This document shows, one piece after another, positions 1 to 12,000 of a stretch of 64,000 nt of DNA (position 1 is its first letter; each line of letters begins with the position of its first letter). Source of the stretch: Absidia repens (Eukaryota; Mucoromycota; Mucoromycetes; Mucorales; Cunninghamellaceae); NCBI GenBank assembly GCA_002105175.1, contig MCGE01000042.1, positions 186,001 to 250,000 on the forward strand. The letters run 5' to 3'. A model generated the notes under the pieces. That model was not told the origin of the DNA. It did no database searches and saw nothing but the letters and a program-made list of their open reading frames with translations. The translations under genes and the position numbers were made by a program.

Positions 1-1613
1 AAATGTTTTCAATTTTTCCAAGCTAATTAACGGCACCCACAGTGTTGGCTCTTTCTCTTTCTCTTCTTCATCACTCCATTCATTGTCATCGTCTTCCCTA
101 TCATATTCCAACGCAACAAATATTCCGTCTTTTTGCTCAAGATGGATGTTTTCATACAGCAACAATGTTTTTAGCGACCCTCCTCCACCTCTTCCTTCTT
201 CACCTCCTTCATTCATCGTTTTTTGACTATTTTGAACTTGACAAGCGCATCCGGTGTCAAACGCCGTGACGGGTACTGCCAAATCGATATGTTGCTGGAC
301 TTCATGCTCTGGTGCCAGTGCCAAAATGGATGGTGGCAAATATGTCAATTGATTGCGCCGGAGGTCGATTTTTTCCAGTGACAGCATACGACTGAATAGG
401 TGTGGTGGGATGCTTTGCAGGCGGTTTTGTACAAGACCTAGTTTGGCCAGATGAACAAGGTGGGCCATGGTTGGCGGTAGGGTTGTAAGGCGATTGTCAT
501 TTAGATTTAGCCATTGAAGCTGGGTGGTCAATCCTATGGTACTGGGCAGCTCGCGTATTTGGTTGATGGCAAGGTTCAGTCGCCGCAATGGGATCATACC
601 ATTTGTGTCATTGTGAGTTTGGTCAAGGTAAGTAAAAAAAAGCGGCGGTACTCGAGACAAATGGCAGGTATGAAGATCTAGGCTGACAAGGTTTTTGTAG
701 CCATATTTTAGGAAGTCAGAGGGTAGCTCGCCCAATGCATTGCCTGAGAGATGCAGATGTGTTAAGGCCGGTGGAGGTCTAGTAACAAGAATGCTGGGAA
801 TTCGGTCCAATTGGTTGAATGCTAAATTGAGTGTTTGTAGACTGGCTGGCAATAGCTCCTCTTGATCCTCAGGTAGATGATCCAACTCGTTTTTTTGTAT
901 CAGGAGTACTTGCAGTTGATTCAGCTGGGAAATAACACGAGGTAACTCTATGCTTGGACAAATATATTCATGTATTTATATGCAATGATATTTTTGATTT
1001 TATCTCTTTTATTATAGGTAGCTGTCTTTTACCTTGGAAGTTATTGTCGGATAAATCAAGACCAAGTAGATGACGGCAAGATGCAAGGTCTTCAGGTAAG
1101 GCAACTAAATGATTATGACTGAGCGAAAGCCAAGTTAGTTGTGACAATTGTGGGAACAGATCCAACTCAAGGTATTCTATCTGGTTTTTGGCGAGGGATA
1201 GGGAAGTTAGATTGGTCAGAACAAGGATCTCGTGTGGAAATTGGGTGAATGCATTGTTACGGAGCGTCAATTCTCGAAGGGACTGGTGCATCTCATACAA
1301 GGCGTTATAATAGGGTGCCATCGTAGTTAGCTGATTATTCCTTAGTAATAGTGTTTTCACATTAGAATGCGGGGAGTTTGATGTTGATGTTGATGTTGAT
1401 GATTTATGTTGGAATAAAAATGCCTTGTTGAATGATGATATAGTTGGCGTTGCTCGTGGTTGCAGTGTTGGCCTCAATCTATAAATAAAAGTTTTGGTCC
1501 GAGTGGGATTATTGGTCAGAGTTCGTATGTGTGTTATGCGTAGTTAGTAGGGAGTTTACTCACTCGTCTCGTCTATCATCAAGATCAAGGTGACTATCGA
1601 AACTGGCATCCAT
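1..1613 (-). CDS. Leucine-rich repeat protein, 3' end cut by window edge
   Basis: Exons read complement(join(<1..947, 1033..1478, 1564..1613)). The first exon begins MDASFDSHLD and splices by a GTGAGT donor into a long LRR region. At least ten repeats of the LxxLxLxxNxLxxLP type are visible, for example LTSLSLAKNQIEYL, LTWLSLSHNHLVALP and LQWLNLNDNRLTTLP. They are interrupted by a low-complexity insert rich in Glu, Gly and Asp near the left edge (about positions 60-240). The frame is open through position 1, so the C-terminus lies outside the window. LRR arrays are protein-interaction scaffolds; no kinase, F-box or membrane segment is visible here, so the partner and role cannot be named. There is no signal peptide, so it is probably cytoplasmic. 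The reading frame is continuous across both introns. Confidence 0.85.
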
Positions 1614-1966
1614 GATGGACTATGGGGGGAAAAAAAGGGTAAAAAAAACTATGGCAAAACGCATGAAATAATAATGTCAGTTGTGCCTAAAAAATACCCC
1701 GGTTTCAGCATTATCAAACCAAGGACACTTAATGACGAGTGAACAAACAAAAACTGAATCAAAGATGCCATGAAAGGAAAGTGATACAGTACGGAAACAA
1801 ACATTTATTTTTTATATCTCTACGAATTCCGAGAAAGGGGTACCGAAAAATATTAATAACAATAGCCTCGGGCGTTTTGATACAGCATGGGATGTAGAGT
1901 GGGATAATTAAATAAAATTGGCGTAGATTTTCTTTTTTGCACATCAAGCTGGAGAAAAGAAATTCA

Positions 1967-2016
1967 CTTCAAATCCCGCCCACGTGAAGATTTTATTTAC
2001 TCTCTTCATTTTTCCT

Positions 2017-2073
<57 letters not shown>

Positions 2074-3100
2074 CACCACTCAACTTCTATGGGGTTATGT
2101 TGGACCTAGAATTGTATCAGGACCAGTTTAGAAGGGGTTTCAGCTCAGGGATTACAAGATGCATAGGAAACCCTTTCATTTTGGATTCAGGATTTAGAAC
2201 CACCCATTAGTTGGGATTGTTGGAGTCTTCATTAGCTTATTTTAGTTTTAGGTTGTCCATAGTTTGTATCTACATCTGAATAAAACACACCTTTTTTTGC
2301 TTACTTCAATAAAAAAATGTTTTAATAGTCTTTCTCATGCCTTGTACTATAGATCCGTTTTGCACTACCTCACTTCTGATGAGGATTTACCAATATTATA
2401 CTTCAACAAAATAGATCCTTTCAGTCTTTCTCATTGCATGTGTAGTATCTTAGACCTTAGATGCCTTTTACAACAGTCTCTTTTGAATAGTGCTGAACAT
2501 TCTTCAAACTTCTCATTAGTTCCCCTCATTCCTCTTCCAATAAAGTTTTCCATTAATATAACGAACCCTTCGTTTTTAGTTTTAGTATCTACCAATACGT
2601 TTCAATAAAATGTATTTAATTTTATTAGCTAATACCATTCTTTGACCCATCAGATAGTGAATAAATGTCGTTACTGTAGATGTCTTATGAGTGACCTCCC
2701 AAACACATGCTTTCTAGTTCACCCACTATGACTACTTTCCCGTCCCGTCCCCCTTTCAAACCTAATAGACTGGTTGCCAGTCTTAGATCATTTAAAATCA
2801 AAGCTGATTATATTCCTGTTTAACCAAGCATATATATGTATATATAAACGTAGGTTGTGCTGTGCAGTATGTGTAGTTATAACTATAGACTATTTTGAAA
2901 ATACTTTCTAGCTTATCTCCAATCACTTGCACATACACACACCAGAGGTCTAACGACTGGTGGACAGCGCTAGGTCACTTAATATGAAATTAGCCTAATC
3001 CCCACTCTATTATTGATACATATAGATTGATCTAGGTCGTACTGCTGGGCTAACCTTCACTAGACCGGGCTTCTTGTCTATATCTAGCGCATTCTTTATT
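1967..3100 (+). repeat. Dispersed CACGTG-headed repeat, copy A (longest)
   Basis: The head is CTTCAAATCCCGCCCACGTG at 1967-1986. A CT microsatellite and a run of about 35 T (to 2073) follow, then the conserved core GGGATTACAAGATGCAT near 2149-2165. The tail has several AATAAA-containing modules (about 2278, 2310, 2600) and ends in a block with GACTGGTGGACAG (about 2955). The right end near 3100 is approximate, judged from similarity to copy I. This repeat fills most of the interval between the LRR gene (start 1613) and the RanBP3 gene (stop 3651). No ORF in it looks like protein. Confidence 0.75.
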
Positions 3101-3650
3101 ATACTCTCTTGTTTTAGTAAATGAGATCAAAGTCAATGGCAGTTGATCCCCTAGAGACTGGTTGTTATGATGCAAAATGGCAAAGCGTTTTCTATTTTCA
3201 TCAAAATACACACGTCAACGACGTTGCTTGACATTCAGTAAACTATTTTTTTTTTTTTTTTTTGGAAAGTGTGGGGATACCAAAAGTTACAACAATCAAG
3301 GTTTACTCTTCGTACTTGCTAAATTCCATTATATGACGAGACATACTGAAGAAAAACAAAAAAACAATCAATGCGCAACCATTTTTATTTTTATTTTTAT
3401 CAAGTTAATTAATTTAACTAATGGCATGCCCCCATTCATGTGTAAGACAACAGAAAATCAAGAGACATACGTATAAAAATAGTATAAAAAATTGTTTATT
3501 CTAATAAAACGAGGATGACTATATAAAACAGGGTAGGGTACATGGGAAGGGGAATGAGAGAGAGACAGAGGGCAAATAATAGCGATAATAAAATAGGTAG
3601 TTGAACTATAAACTATAAATATAGCGAAGGGTAATGGTAAACAAAAATAA

Positions 3651-5673
3651 TTAGTTTGATTTTGATGGGATCCTTGATGAGATTTGATAATGCAATTCTT
3701 GAGCCGCAAAGGGATTGGTGACCTAGAAAGAAAAAGACATTCATAAACAAATGTAAGTACTATTTTTTCCAATAAAAATGAGTGAGTAGGGAGAAAGAGG
3801 AGAAATTTACCTTTAAAGCATAGTTCACCAATTTCGTATCCACAGAGCCATCCTCTTTGGTTTCTGACTCGAAGCCGGCAAAACGTACAAATCGATCCTG
3901 CATAATAAAGGCCTTCATTTCGCTAAATAAGAGGAGGTTTAAAATCAGGCGATAGACTGAATCGGTACGCATCACCAATCGTGTTTGACTTGAGCCTTTT
4001 CCTTCTGTTGATTCCATTTCCTTGACATTAATTCGAAGTGTCCCAGCCCCTCGTTCCTTCCAATTGCTAGTAGTGCTGTCCAGAATAAGGAGTTTGGCCT
4101 TGGTTTGATATACTGTGTTTTCATCTTCTTCACCCGTTTTCACTAGAGCGTAAATAAATTAAGATGATCAGTCAATATGTTTAGAATACGCATTGTCATC
4201 CTTTTTTTTTTTTTTTTTTACCTTCCATTGGCTTGACACCTGGTATCTTCATCTTGCATCCTTCACCAAATGTATGCTCCTCATTGTTTTCATTTTGTTC
4301 GTTGTTTTCATTGTCTTGTCCCTCAAAACGATCAGAGTTGCTGACACCGTTGGTGGAATCTCCTGGTGATAGCGACGCCACTGCAGATGTTGATGATATT
4401 TTCGGAAGAGCTGACAAGGCATTGGTGGTATTACTGGTTGCTGCTGCCATGGCAAAAGGAGATGAAGTGGGTGCACTAGCAAAAGTGCCAAAAGCGGATG
4501 CGGTGGATTTTGGTGTGGAACTCTGGGTAGTCGTAGCAAAGGCCCCAAATCCCGATGTTGCTGCTGGCACAGATGATGAGCCAAATCCAGGTGCTGAAAC
4601 GGCGGCGAATGGAGTCGTCTAATAGGGATAAAAATCAAATAGTATCGAAAATGAGAATTCTTCCAGTAGTCATCCATACTATGTATCAGTTGAGAGATTA
4701 CCTTTTGAATATTTGGTGCGTTTTGATGTACTGATCCCCACCCTTCATTCCAAACCCAGAGGAACTACCAAAGGTGTATTTAGGTTTGTCATTTCCAGCG
4801 TCCGTTGTAGTTGTTTCGTTGGTGTCATTGTTACCAGTTGTTTTCTCGTCGTCGTCCTCAAATGCACCCCAGTCGTCCGAGTCACCGTTGGGTTTACTTC
4901 CAAATCGGCTTAATGCATGTGTTGCCTTGTTGCTCTCCAAACTATGGGTTGTTGTACTAGTGGTGGTGTCAAGGTGACTGGTGCTTGAATTTGTGTCAGA
5001 AGAGGGTGACCCACTATCAGATCCCTTGTTGGTATTTGGTAAATCAGTGCATTCTTCATTGATCGTTCCCATAGTATGAACAGTGTCGTCGTCACCAATG
5101 TAGTTTGAATCTTGTGAGTATTCAGTCATAGCATCGTCCAAATGGTCCCTTGAGTTGTCGGCGGTGGACATGTCTTTCATATTTTTGCGAATGGTGCTGA
5201 CTGAGTTGCCTTTGCTGCCATCGCTCTTGTTGTTGTTTGATTGATGACCTTCTTCAACGCGTTTCCTATCAAAACGTCAAAAATGAGAAACTGGTTAATG
5301 ATTTTTTGCCAATTAATTCCATTAGCGTGTCAGTGTTGTGTACTTACGTTTTCTTTGGAGCAGATACAACAGGTGCTTTTTCCGAATCAGTCTAATAAAT
5401 TTATTGATAGGAAGAAAAAAGAAGAATTCGTATATATTAGATGGAAATAATATATATATATGTTATTGACAGCAAGGGCACGTCTATTTTATTCCGCATA
5501 CCTCGTTCTTAGGAGCTAGTGTTGGTTCTACTGATTGGGCCCTGCCACGCTTCTTTGAGGCGGCATCCTCTATAGCAACAATAAAAACAAAGAATGGGTA
5601 TTAACAGAAAGTAAGCATAATAGAATTATGTAACCTTACCAACATCGTAAAAAGAATCAGGAGGTGATGACAT
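3651..5673 (-). CDS. Ran-binding protein RanBP3/Yrb2-like, with an apparent 1-base frameshift
   Basis: Exons: complement(join(3651..3722, 3811..4142, 4222..4618, 4702..5265, 5348..5391, 5502..5569, 5640..5673)). The N-terminus starts MSSPPDSFYDV and carries a basic nuclear-localisation-like stretch (PKKTKRVEE). An acidic Ser/Thr-rich region and FG-type motifs (TFGSSSGFG, SGFGAF, SAFGTF) follow. The C-terminal half is a Ran-binding domain with HTFGEG, then KTGEEDENTVYQ, and KERGAGTLRINV. In the RanBP3/Yrb2 family this protein binds Ran-GTP and assists Crm1/exportin-1 nuclear export. Exon 4 ends in the wrong frame for exon 5: one extra base in the C run at 4736-4743 (G on the coding strand) restores the FG frame and gives about 503 residues. 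That makes it either an assembly indel or a real lesion. It is divergent from CCT7. An alternative identity as a nucleoporin (Nup2/Nup50 type) is less likely because of the single C-terminal RanBD and the short FG region. Confidence 0.88.
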
Positions 5674-6097
5674 TTTTTACTTGGTATAAAAAGGTTTCTT
5701 GAAAAAAAGAAGGAAAAATGTTCAAATTTTTTGAATGTGTCTTATGCGGAGGTTGAATATTGGTGTTGTGGTGCCTGTCTTCGGTTCTTATGACTTTTCA
5801 GCTAACATATGTTGCCTGACACAGCCTACTTTAATATCCTGTGAAATATAAAATTATCAAAGTTTGTCAGGTGTCCAAGAAAAATTAGTCGACTGGACTG
5901 TCTCCATTTTTTGACAGGTTTAACATGCTTCTGCAGCTTCAGAAAATTAAAAAAAAAATACTTGAAACGCCGAAGTGACGTGGAAAATGATCAAGTATCA
6001 GAAAAAAAAAGCACCAAAAAGTTTCTTTTTTTTTCCTTCATCTTCCCCGATCGCCTTTATTTATCACTCAACAATCGACTTTTAATATATACAAGCT
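5674..6097. promoter_or_regulatory. Bidirectional promoter between RanBP3-like gene and CCT7
   Basis: The two ATGs point away from each other, separated by 424 bp, so both promoters must share this stretch. It contains a CRE/ATF-like half-site TGACGTGG at about 5976-5983. No TATA box is obvious at a sensible distance on either side. Its function is inferred from the geometry only. Confidence 0.5.
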
Positions 6098-8137
6098 ATG
6101 TCACGCAACATGATGGTAATTTTATATAGTAAACATAGTAATATGACAAGAAATATTGTTTGGTTAGGATGCTCTTCTTTCTTTACTTGTCAAACGCGTA
6201 GTGAGATTGACATTACCCCTACGTGTAACAAACGAAGAGAGGAGAAGTACCCAAATCGCAATGATCTCTTTTGATATGACTACACTTGATATATACTAAC
6301 TCACTTTCTATTTTATTCATATTTAGCAACCTCAAATCATCCTTCTCAAGGAAGGTACCGATACCTCTCAAGGCAAGGGGCAGCTTTTATCCAACATCAA
6401 TGCTTGTGCGGCGGTGGTCGATACCGTGAAAACAACTCTTGGACCAAGAGGCATGGATAAACTTATGGTAGATGGTCGTGGTACGTAAGAAGAGTCATAT
6501 AGCACGAAACTTGGTAGATGACAGCTTGTTCACATGCCCCTTTTTATTTTTTTTTTATTTTTTACGACTAGGTCAAGTCACTATTTCCAACGATGGTGCT
6601 ACTATTATGAAACTTCTTGACATTGTACATCCTGCTGCCAAAACTTTGGTGGATATTGCTCGCTCTCAAGATGCTGAAGTGGGCGATGGTACTACCAGTG
6701 TTGTTCTCCTTGCTGGTGAACTCTTGAAAGAAGTCAAAGGTTATATTGAAGAAGGTGTCAGCCCACATGTCATTATCCGCGGATATCGAAATGCTGCTAG
6801 ATTATCCATCAATAAAATCAAGGAATTAGCTGTCAAGATTGATAAGGACAACGAAGTGTAAGTATAACGGATGGGTTTGTATTAATTGAAATTGATTATT
6901 AACACTCCTTTTTTTTTTGGATAGTGAGTTCCGTGATTTGTTATCCAAATGTGCTGCCACTGCGATGTCATCCAAGTTAATCTACTCTCAACAAGAATTC
7001 TTTACCAAGATGGTTGTCGACGCTGTACTCTCATTGGATCAAGAAAGTCTCAACGAACGATTGATCGGTATCAAACGAGTGCCTGGTGGAGCTATGCAAG
7101 AATCCATGCTGGTGAATGGTGTCGCCTTTAAGAAGACATTCTCTTACGCTGGTTTTGAACAACAACCCAAATCATTCAAGAATCCCAAATTATTATGTCT
7201 CAACGTGGAATTGGAATTGAAGGCTGAAAGGGACAATGCGGAAGTGCGTGTGGAACAAGTCTCAGATTATCAAGCTATTGTGGATGCTGAATGGCAAATC
7301 ATTTTCCAAAAATTGGAAGCAATTGTTGCTAGTGGTGCTAAGGTGGTCTTGTCTAAACTTCCTATTGGTGACTTGGCTACTCAGTACTTTGCAGACCGGG
7401 ATATCTTTTGTGCGGGTCGTGTCGCAAAGGATGACATGGACCGTGTGATTCAAGCAGTAGGTGGATCTGTACAGTCGACTTGTACCGATCTCCGTCCTGA
7501 ACATTTGGGGGTGTGCGAATCCTTTGAAGAAAAACAAGTTGGTGGTGAACGATTCAACATTTTCGAAGGGTGCACTCAAGCCAAGACCTGTACTTTGATT
7601 CTCCGTGGTGGTGCTGAACAATTTATTGCTGAAGTGGAACGATCTTTACACGATGCTATCATGATTGTGCGCCGTGCGATCAAGAACAATCTTGTGGTGG
7701 CTGGTGGTGGTGCTACTGAAATGGAAATCTCTAAATATCTTCGTGTGCACTCCCGAACGATCGAAGGTAAACAACAATTGATTATTGGTGCTTTTGCAAA
7801 GGCGTTGGAAGTGATCCCCCGTCAACTCTGCGACAATGCTGGTTTTGACGCTACGGATATTCTCAACCGACTCCGAATGAAGCATGCTCAAGAAGGCGGC
7901 ACTTGGTATGGTGTGGATGTCAACAACGAAACCATTACGGATAACTTTGAAGCGTTTGTGTGGGAACCTGCCTTGGTCAAGACAAATGCCATTGCTGCTG
8001 CTGCTGAAGCGGCATGCTTGATCTTATCTGTCGATGAAACTATCAAGAACAAAGCTAGTGAACAGCCCGGTGCCGGTGGTCAAATGCCTCGTGGTGGTGG
8101 AATGCCCGGTCGAGGACGTGGAATGCCTAGACGTTAG
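6098..8137 (+). CDS. CCT7: T-complex protein 1 subunit eta (CCT7)
   Basis: Exons: join(6098..6115, 6327..6480, 6572..6857, 6925..8137), 556 residues, in frame throughout. The tiny first exon encodes MSRNMM and splices to [20 protein letters not shown], the N-terminus characteristic of the eta subunit. Chaperonin signatures follow: [42 protein letters not shown] and the ATPase motif GDGTTS (about residue 95). The apical and C-terminal equatorial parts include [12 protein letters not shown] and a Gly/Arg/Met-rich tail ending GRGMPRR. CCT7 is one of eight subunits of the cytosolic TRiC/CCT ring that folds actin and tubulin with ATP. Length matches the family. Polyadenylation is probably at AATAAA near 8278. 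Introns are 67-211 bp. Confidence 0.97.
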
Positions 8138-9064
8138 ATCAGTTTCGTAGCACCCAACCTCACCATTATTACTATCACTATTACCACTACCCTCTCTCCT
8201 CCCTTTCTTTTTCTAGTTTTGACCTTAGTTTATAGTCTATATAACCTATATATTCATTTTTTATTCTTCATATATCAATAAAGCAAGCAAATCAAACAAT
8301 AAATCTGCTTTCTGTGTCCATTTTTATGTTTTATTTTTATTTTTGATCATTTTACGTGTCCTGAAAAATAGTTATGATCTCAAAAAGAGAAAGCCCGATT
8401 TACATCATCATGATTGTTATTCTCTCGCTCAATTGAACAGAAAGGTAAAAATGTCTTGATAAAGCTACATGTGATTTGAATTCTTATTTTGTATCTATCT
8501 AAACCCTACTATATCCGTTTCCTCATAATATGTGCATTCTTCAATTATAGTTGCTGTTGATTTCTCCGCACACAACAAATCAATATTTATTTTCCCCGCT
8601 ATGCATTAATGTGATTAGGACTGTTCAGGTCATTTGTAGTATGATGGTCTCTTAACTTTATTTCATAATAGATAAAAAAAATAAAAATTAAAAAGGTTTC
8701 TGCTTTTAAAGTAGGAACACTATGGTAGTGTAATTTTTCCCAAGTGTCAAATACTATGCTTGGTCCACTAGTTCCATTTAATCTCTGTGCCTTGGTGCAA
8801 CAAAGTTTAAGTTCCGTCAAGTCGCGTTTTTTTTTTTTTTTTTTTTTTTTTTGTTAAACACAAAAAAAAAAAAGTTTTGTTGACTTTCTTTATTCGTATT
8901 TCCTTTTTCTTGGATTCTTTTTTCTTTCTTCGTTTTTTTTCTTTCTTTATCCCCCCTCGCTTTGGCGATACTCTATCATCTTATCTCTTCCCCTGTCTTA
9001 TTCTTCCTTCTAAATATCTCCCCTTTGACCTTGATATCTTTATTGTATTTGTATCAAACTCGTC
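8138..9064. other. Intergenic: CCT7 3' end and importin-7 upstream region
   Basis: This stretch holds the CCT7 3' UTR with AATAAA near 8278, then AT-rich DNA. A run of 26 T lies at 8827-8852, and a pyrimidine-rich tract (about 8880-9060) leads to the importin ATG. I see no gene here: a 73-codon reverse ORF at 8599-8820 has no family features. Confidence 0.6.
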
Positions 9065-12000
9065 ATGGATCAGAACTCAGTCTATCAGCTATTTGTGGCC
9101 ACATACAATCCTGATCCTAATGTGCATAAGCAAGCTGAGCTCAACATACGAAGTGTAAGTATGCAAAACAAGGACAATAGAAGTGATTAATTTTAACTTA
9201 TTACCCTTTAATAGATTGAAGCTCAAGCTGGTTTCCTTCCTGTAGTGTTACAAATATTCTCTTCTGAAGAATTAGAACTAGGGGCTCGTCAAGCAGGTAA
9301 GGAAAAAAGAAGCTGGTGAATACATCTAGGAGAGCACTAATGTATATTTGCTTTACTTGATGAAATATTAGCTGCGATTTACTTTAAGAACCGAATTTAT
9401 CGAGCTTGGGACCGCGCTGGCAACTCCTCCTACCCTATTGGTGAAGAAGATCGAAATATTGTCAAGCAAGGAATTCTTCATGCTTTAGTTACTGTGCCAA
9501 ATGCTGTTCAGTAAGTTACTAACCATCATATGGTAATTTTTACACCATCTCTGATCAATTTATTTTTTTGTCATTTAGAGTGCAACTTGCCACTTCTCTC
9601 AACACTATCTTAGAAAACGACTTTCCCGACCGATGGCCAAATTTTGTCAATGAAGTACAATCCTTTTTATCATCCAATGACTCCCGTCTTATATCTGTTG
9701 GTTTACTTGCACTTCGGGAAGTCGTCAAGGTGTATCAGTAAGTGATGGGGAAGAAAGGGACAGTAATGTGATGCAGTGCCTGCGATATGATGATTCACCT
9801 ATATTATCATATAGATGGAAAGATTTGGAACGACGTGAACCACTCCAGCATATTATTGAACAGACGTTCCCTACGATCCAAGGTATCTGCAGCAATTTAG
9901 TGGTGATGGAGGATCTAGATGCGGCGGTGATGATGAAAACAAGTCTTAAAATCTACCATGGAAGTATTCAAGTTGATCTCCCAAAGTCATTGCAAGATTC
10001 CAAATCATTGGTGCCGTGGGGGACCCTCTTCTTACAACTAATCGAAAAACGCATCCCAATCGACCGTCTACCTCAAAACTCTGCCGAACGCGAAGCGTAT
10101 CCTTGGGGCAAGGCCAAGAAGTGGGCATATCATTGCTTGAATCGACTCTTCGGAAATATGGTAACCCGGCGTTATTGCCTCCTGGAAGCTCTAATCGATA
10201 CAATGGATTCGCCAAGAACTTTGTCAATAACTTTGCTCCGAACGTCATACAGGCCTATCTCACACAATTGGATGGTTGGATCAAGAAGGAAATATGGATG
10301 TCCGCGAAATGCTTGATGTTGACCGCTGCCTTTTTGGATGATAGTATCAAACACAAGACTACCTGGCAAATCATGAAACCTCACACTGAATCCTTGGTCC
10401 GTGACTTTATTTTCCCCCAATTATGTATCTCCTTGGAAGATGAACAGCTTTGGCAACATGACCCTGTGGACTATGTACATAAGAAAATTGGTAAGAAACT
10501 AATAGCCACTTCCTCCACTCCCGAAGTGCCCATATGCTGACTTATTTATTAATATCATTATCCTCTTTGTAATAGATCCTTTGGAAGATTTTCATTCTCC
10601 TCAAGTGAATGTGACCAACATGCTGATTGATTTGGCGCACGATAGAAAAAAACACACATTTATGGGTATCCTTGGATTTATCAACAATGTCTTGGTGGCA
10701 TATTTGGAAACCCCAGAGGAAAAGAAAAATGGACGTGAAAAGGATGGCGCTTTGGCGATGATTGGATCTTTAGCAAATGAAATTCTTGCAAAAAAATCTC
10801 CTGTTGCAAACATGATGGATGCCTTTTTTGTCACTCACGTCTTCCCTGAATTCAAAAGTCGATTCCCTTATTTACGAGCAAGAGTAAGTTGAAAAAGAAG
10901 ATGCATGTTCGCGGGTTATGGACTATACCTTTACAATTGAGAATTTCCTTACTTTTCTTGTAGGCCTGCGATATTACTCGAAAATTCAGCAATTTAGATT
11001 TTTCTAGTGCAGAGGTAAGAGAAAAAATAATAATTAACTTGGATAGATATGAACAACTAGCTAACCAATCTTCTTTTTGAATTACACAATAGAACATTGC
11101 TACCTTATATGAAAATGTCCTTGGGTGCCTTCGTGACAATGATTTGCCTGTCAAGGTTCAAGCTGCTCTGGCATTGCAACCAATGATTCGACATGAAGTC
11201 GGTAAGAATGTCACATTCGGCTTTTTAAATATATATATATATATGATCAAGTTGGAACTCATTGTTTTTAAAATTATGTATCGCCTATATAGTGCGGAAC
11301 GCCATGGTACCCAATTTACCTTTTATCATGCAAGAACTGCTCAATCTCACCAACGAAATCGATGTTGATATATTGGCGACTGTGATGGAAGAATTCGTGG
11401 AAACATTTGCAGTTCAGTTGACACCCTTTGCCGTACAACTTTGTAGCCAACTTCGCGATACGTTTTTAAGAATCATGGAAGATATTTCTCAAGCAAAGAA
11501 TCAAAACCGCAATAGCAACAACAACAACAACAACAATAGTAGCAATGATGACGGCGAAGACAATGTGTCATTTAATGGGGATATTGATGAACTTAGCGAC
11601 AAAATGATGGCCGCTATGGGCGTATTGAAAACCATCGGGACTTTAATTCTCAGCTTGGAAAGCTCTCCAGAAGTGCTGCAACAACTCGAGGACGCGCTCT
11701 TGCCGGTGATTACATACACATTGGAAAACTCTATCATGGATCTTTATGACGAAATATTTGAAATTATCGACTCGTGTACCTTTTCCGCCAAACGGGTAAC
11801 ACCTACAATGTGGAGTGTGTTTGAATTGATCTATAAGGCATTCAAGGATTCGGCAATCGATTTTATGGACGCCGTGCTTCCTCCACTGGACAATTATATT
11901 TCTTATGGTCGGGACATCTTTGTGGCTCATGATAACTTCAAACAAATGATGTTTGATATTATTCAATCGGTGATGAAGGGTGATCATTTAACTGAGGCTG

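Noticed and set aside
1967..1986. Head of the dispersed repeat as a tRNA-type B box (TTCAAATCC), suggesting a SINE
   Set aside because: The bases do resemble a T-loop, but no shared A box or tRNA-like fold lies upstream. Homology between copies begins at this point, and some copies lose the invariant positions.
4233..4622. Forward ORF of 129 codons over the RanBP3-like gene
   Set aside because: It is the antisense shadow of the FG-repeat exon on the minus strand, which has a domain and splice sites.
4702..4760. A 26-base intron that would mend the RanBP3-like frame
   Set aside because: GT and AG bounds exist, but the size is below any realistic fungal intron and it would remove conserved-looking FG residues; a single-base indel is simpler.
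7262..7891. Reverse ORFs (119 and 81 codons) within CCT7
   Set aside because: They lie opposite the conserved CCT7 coding exon and have no features of their own.
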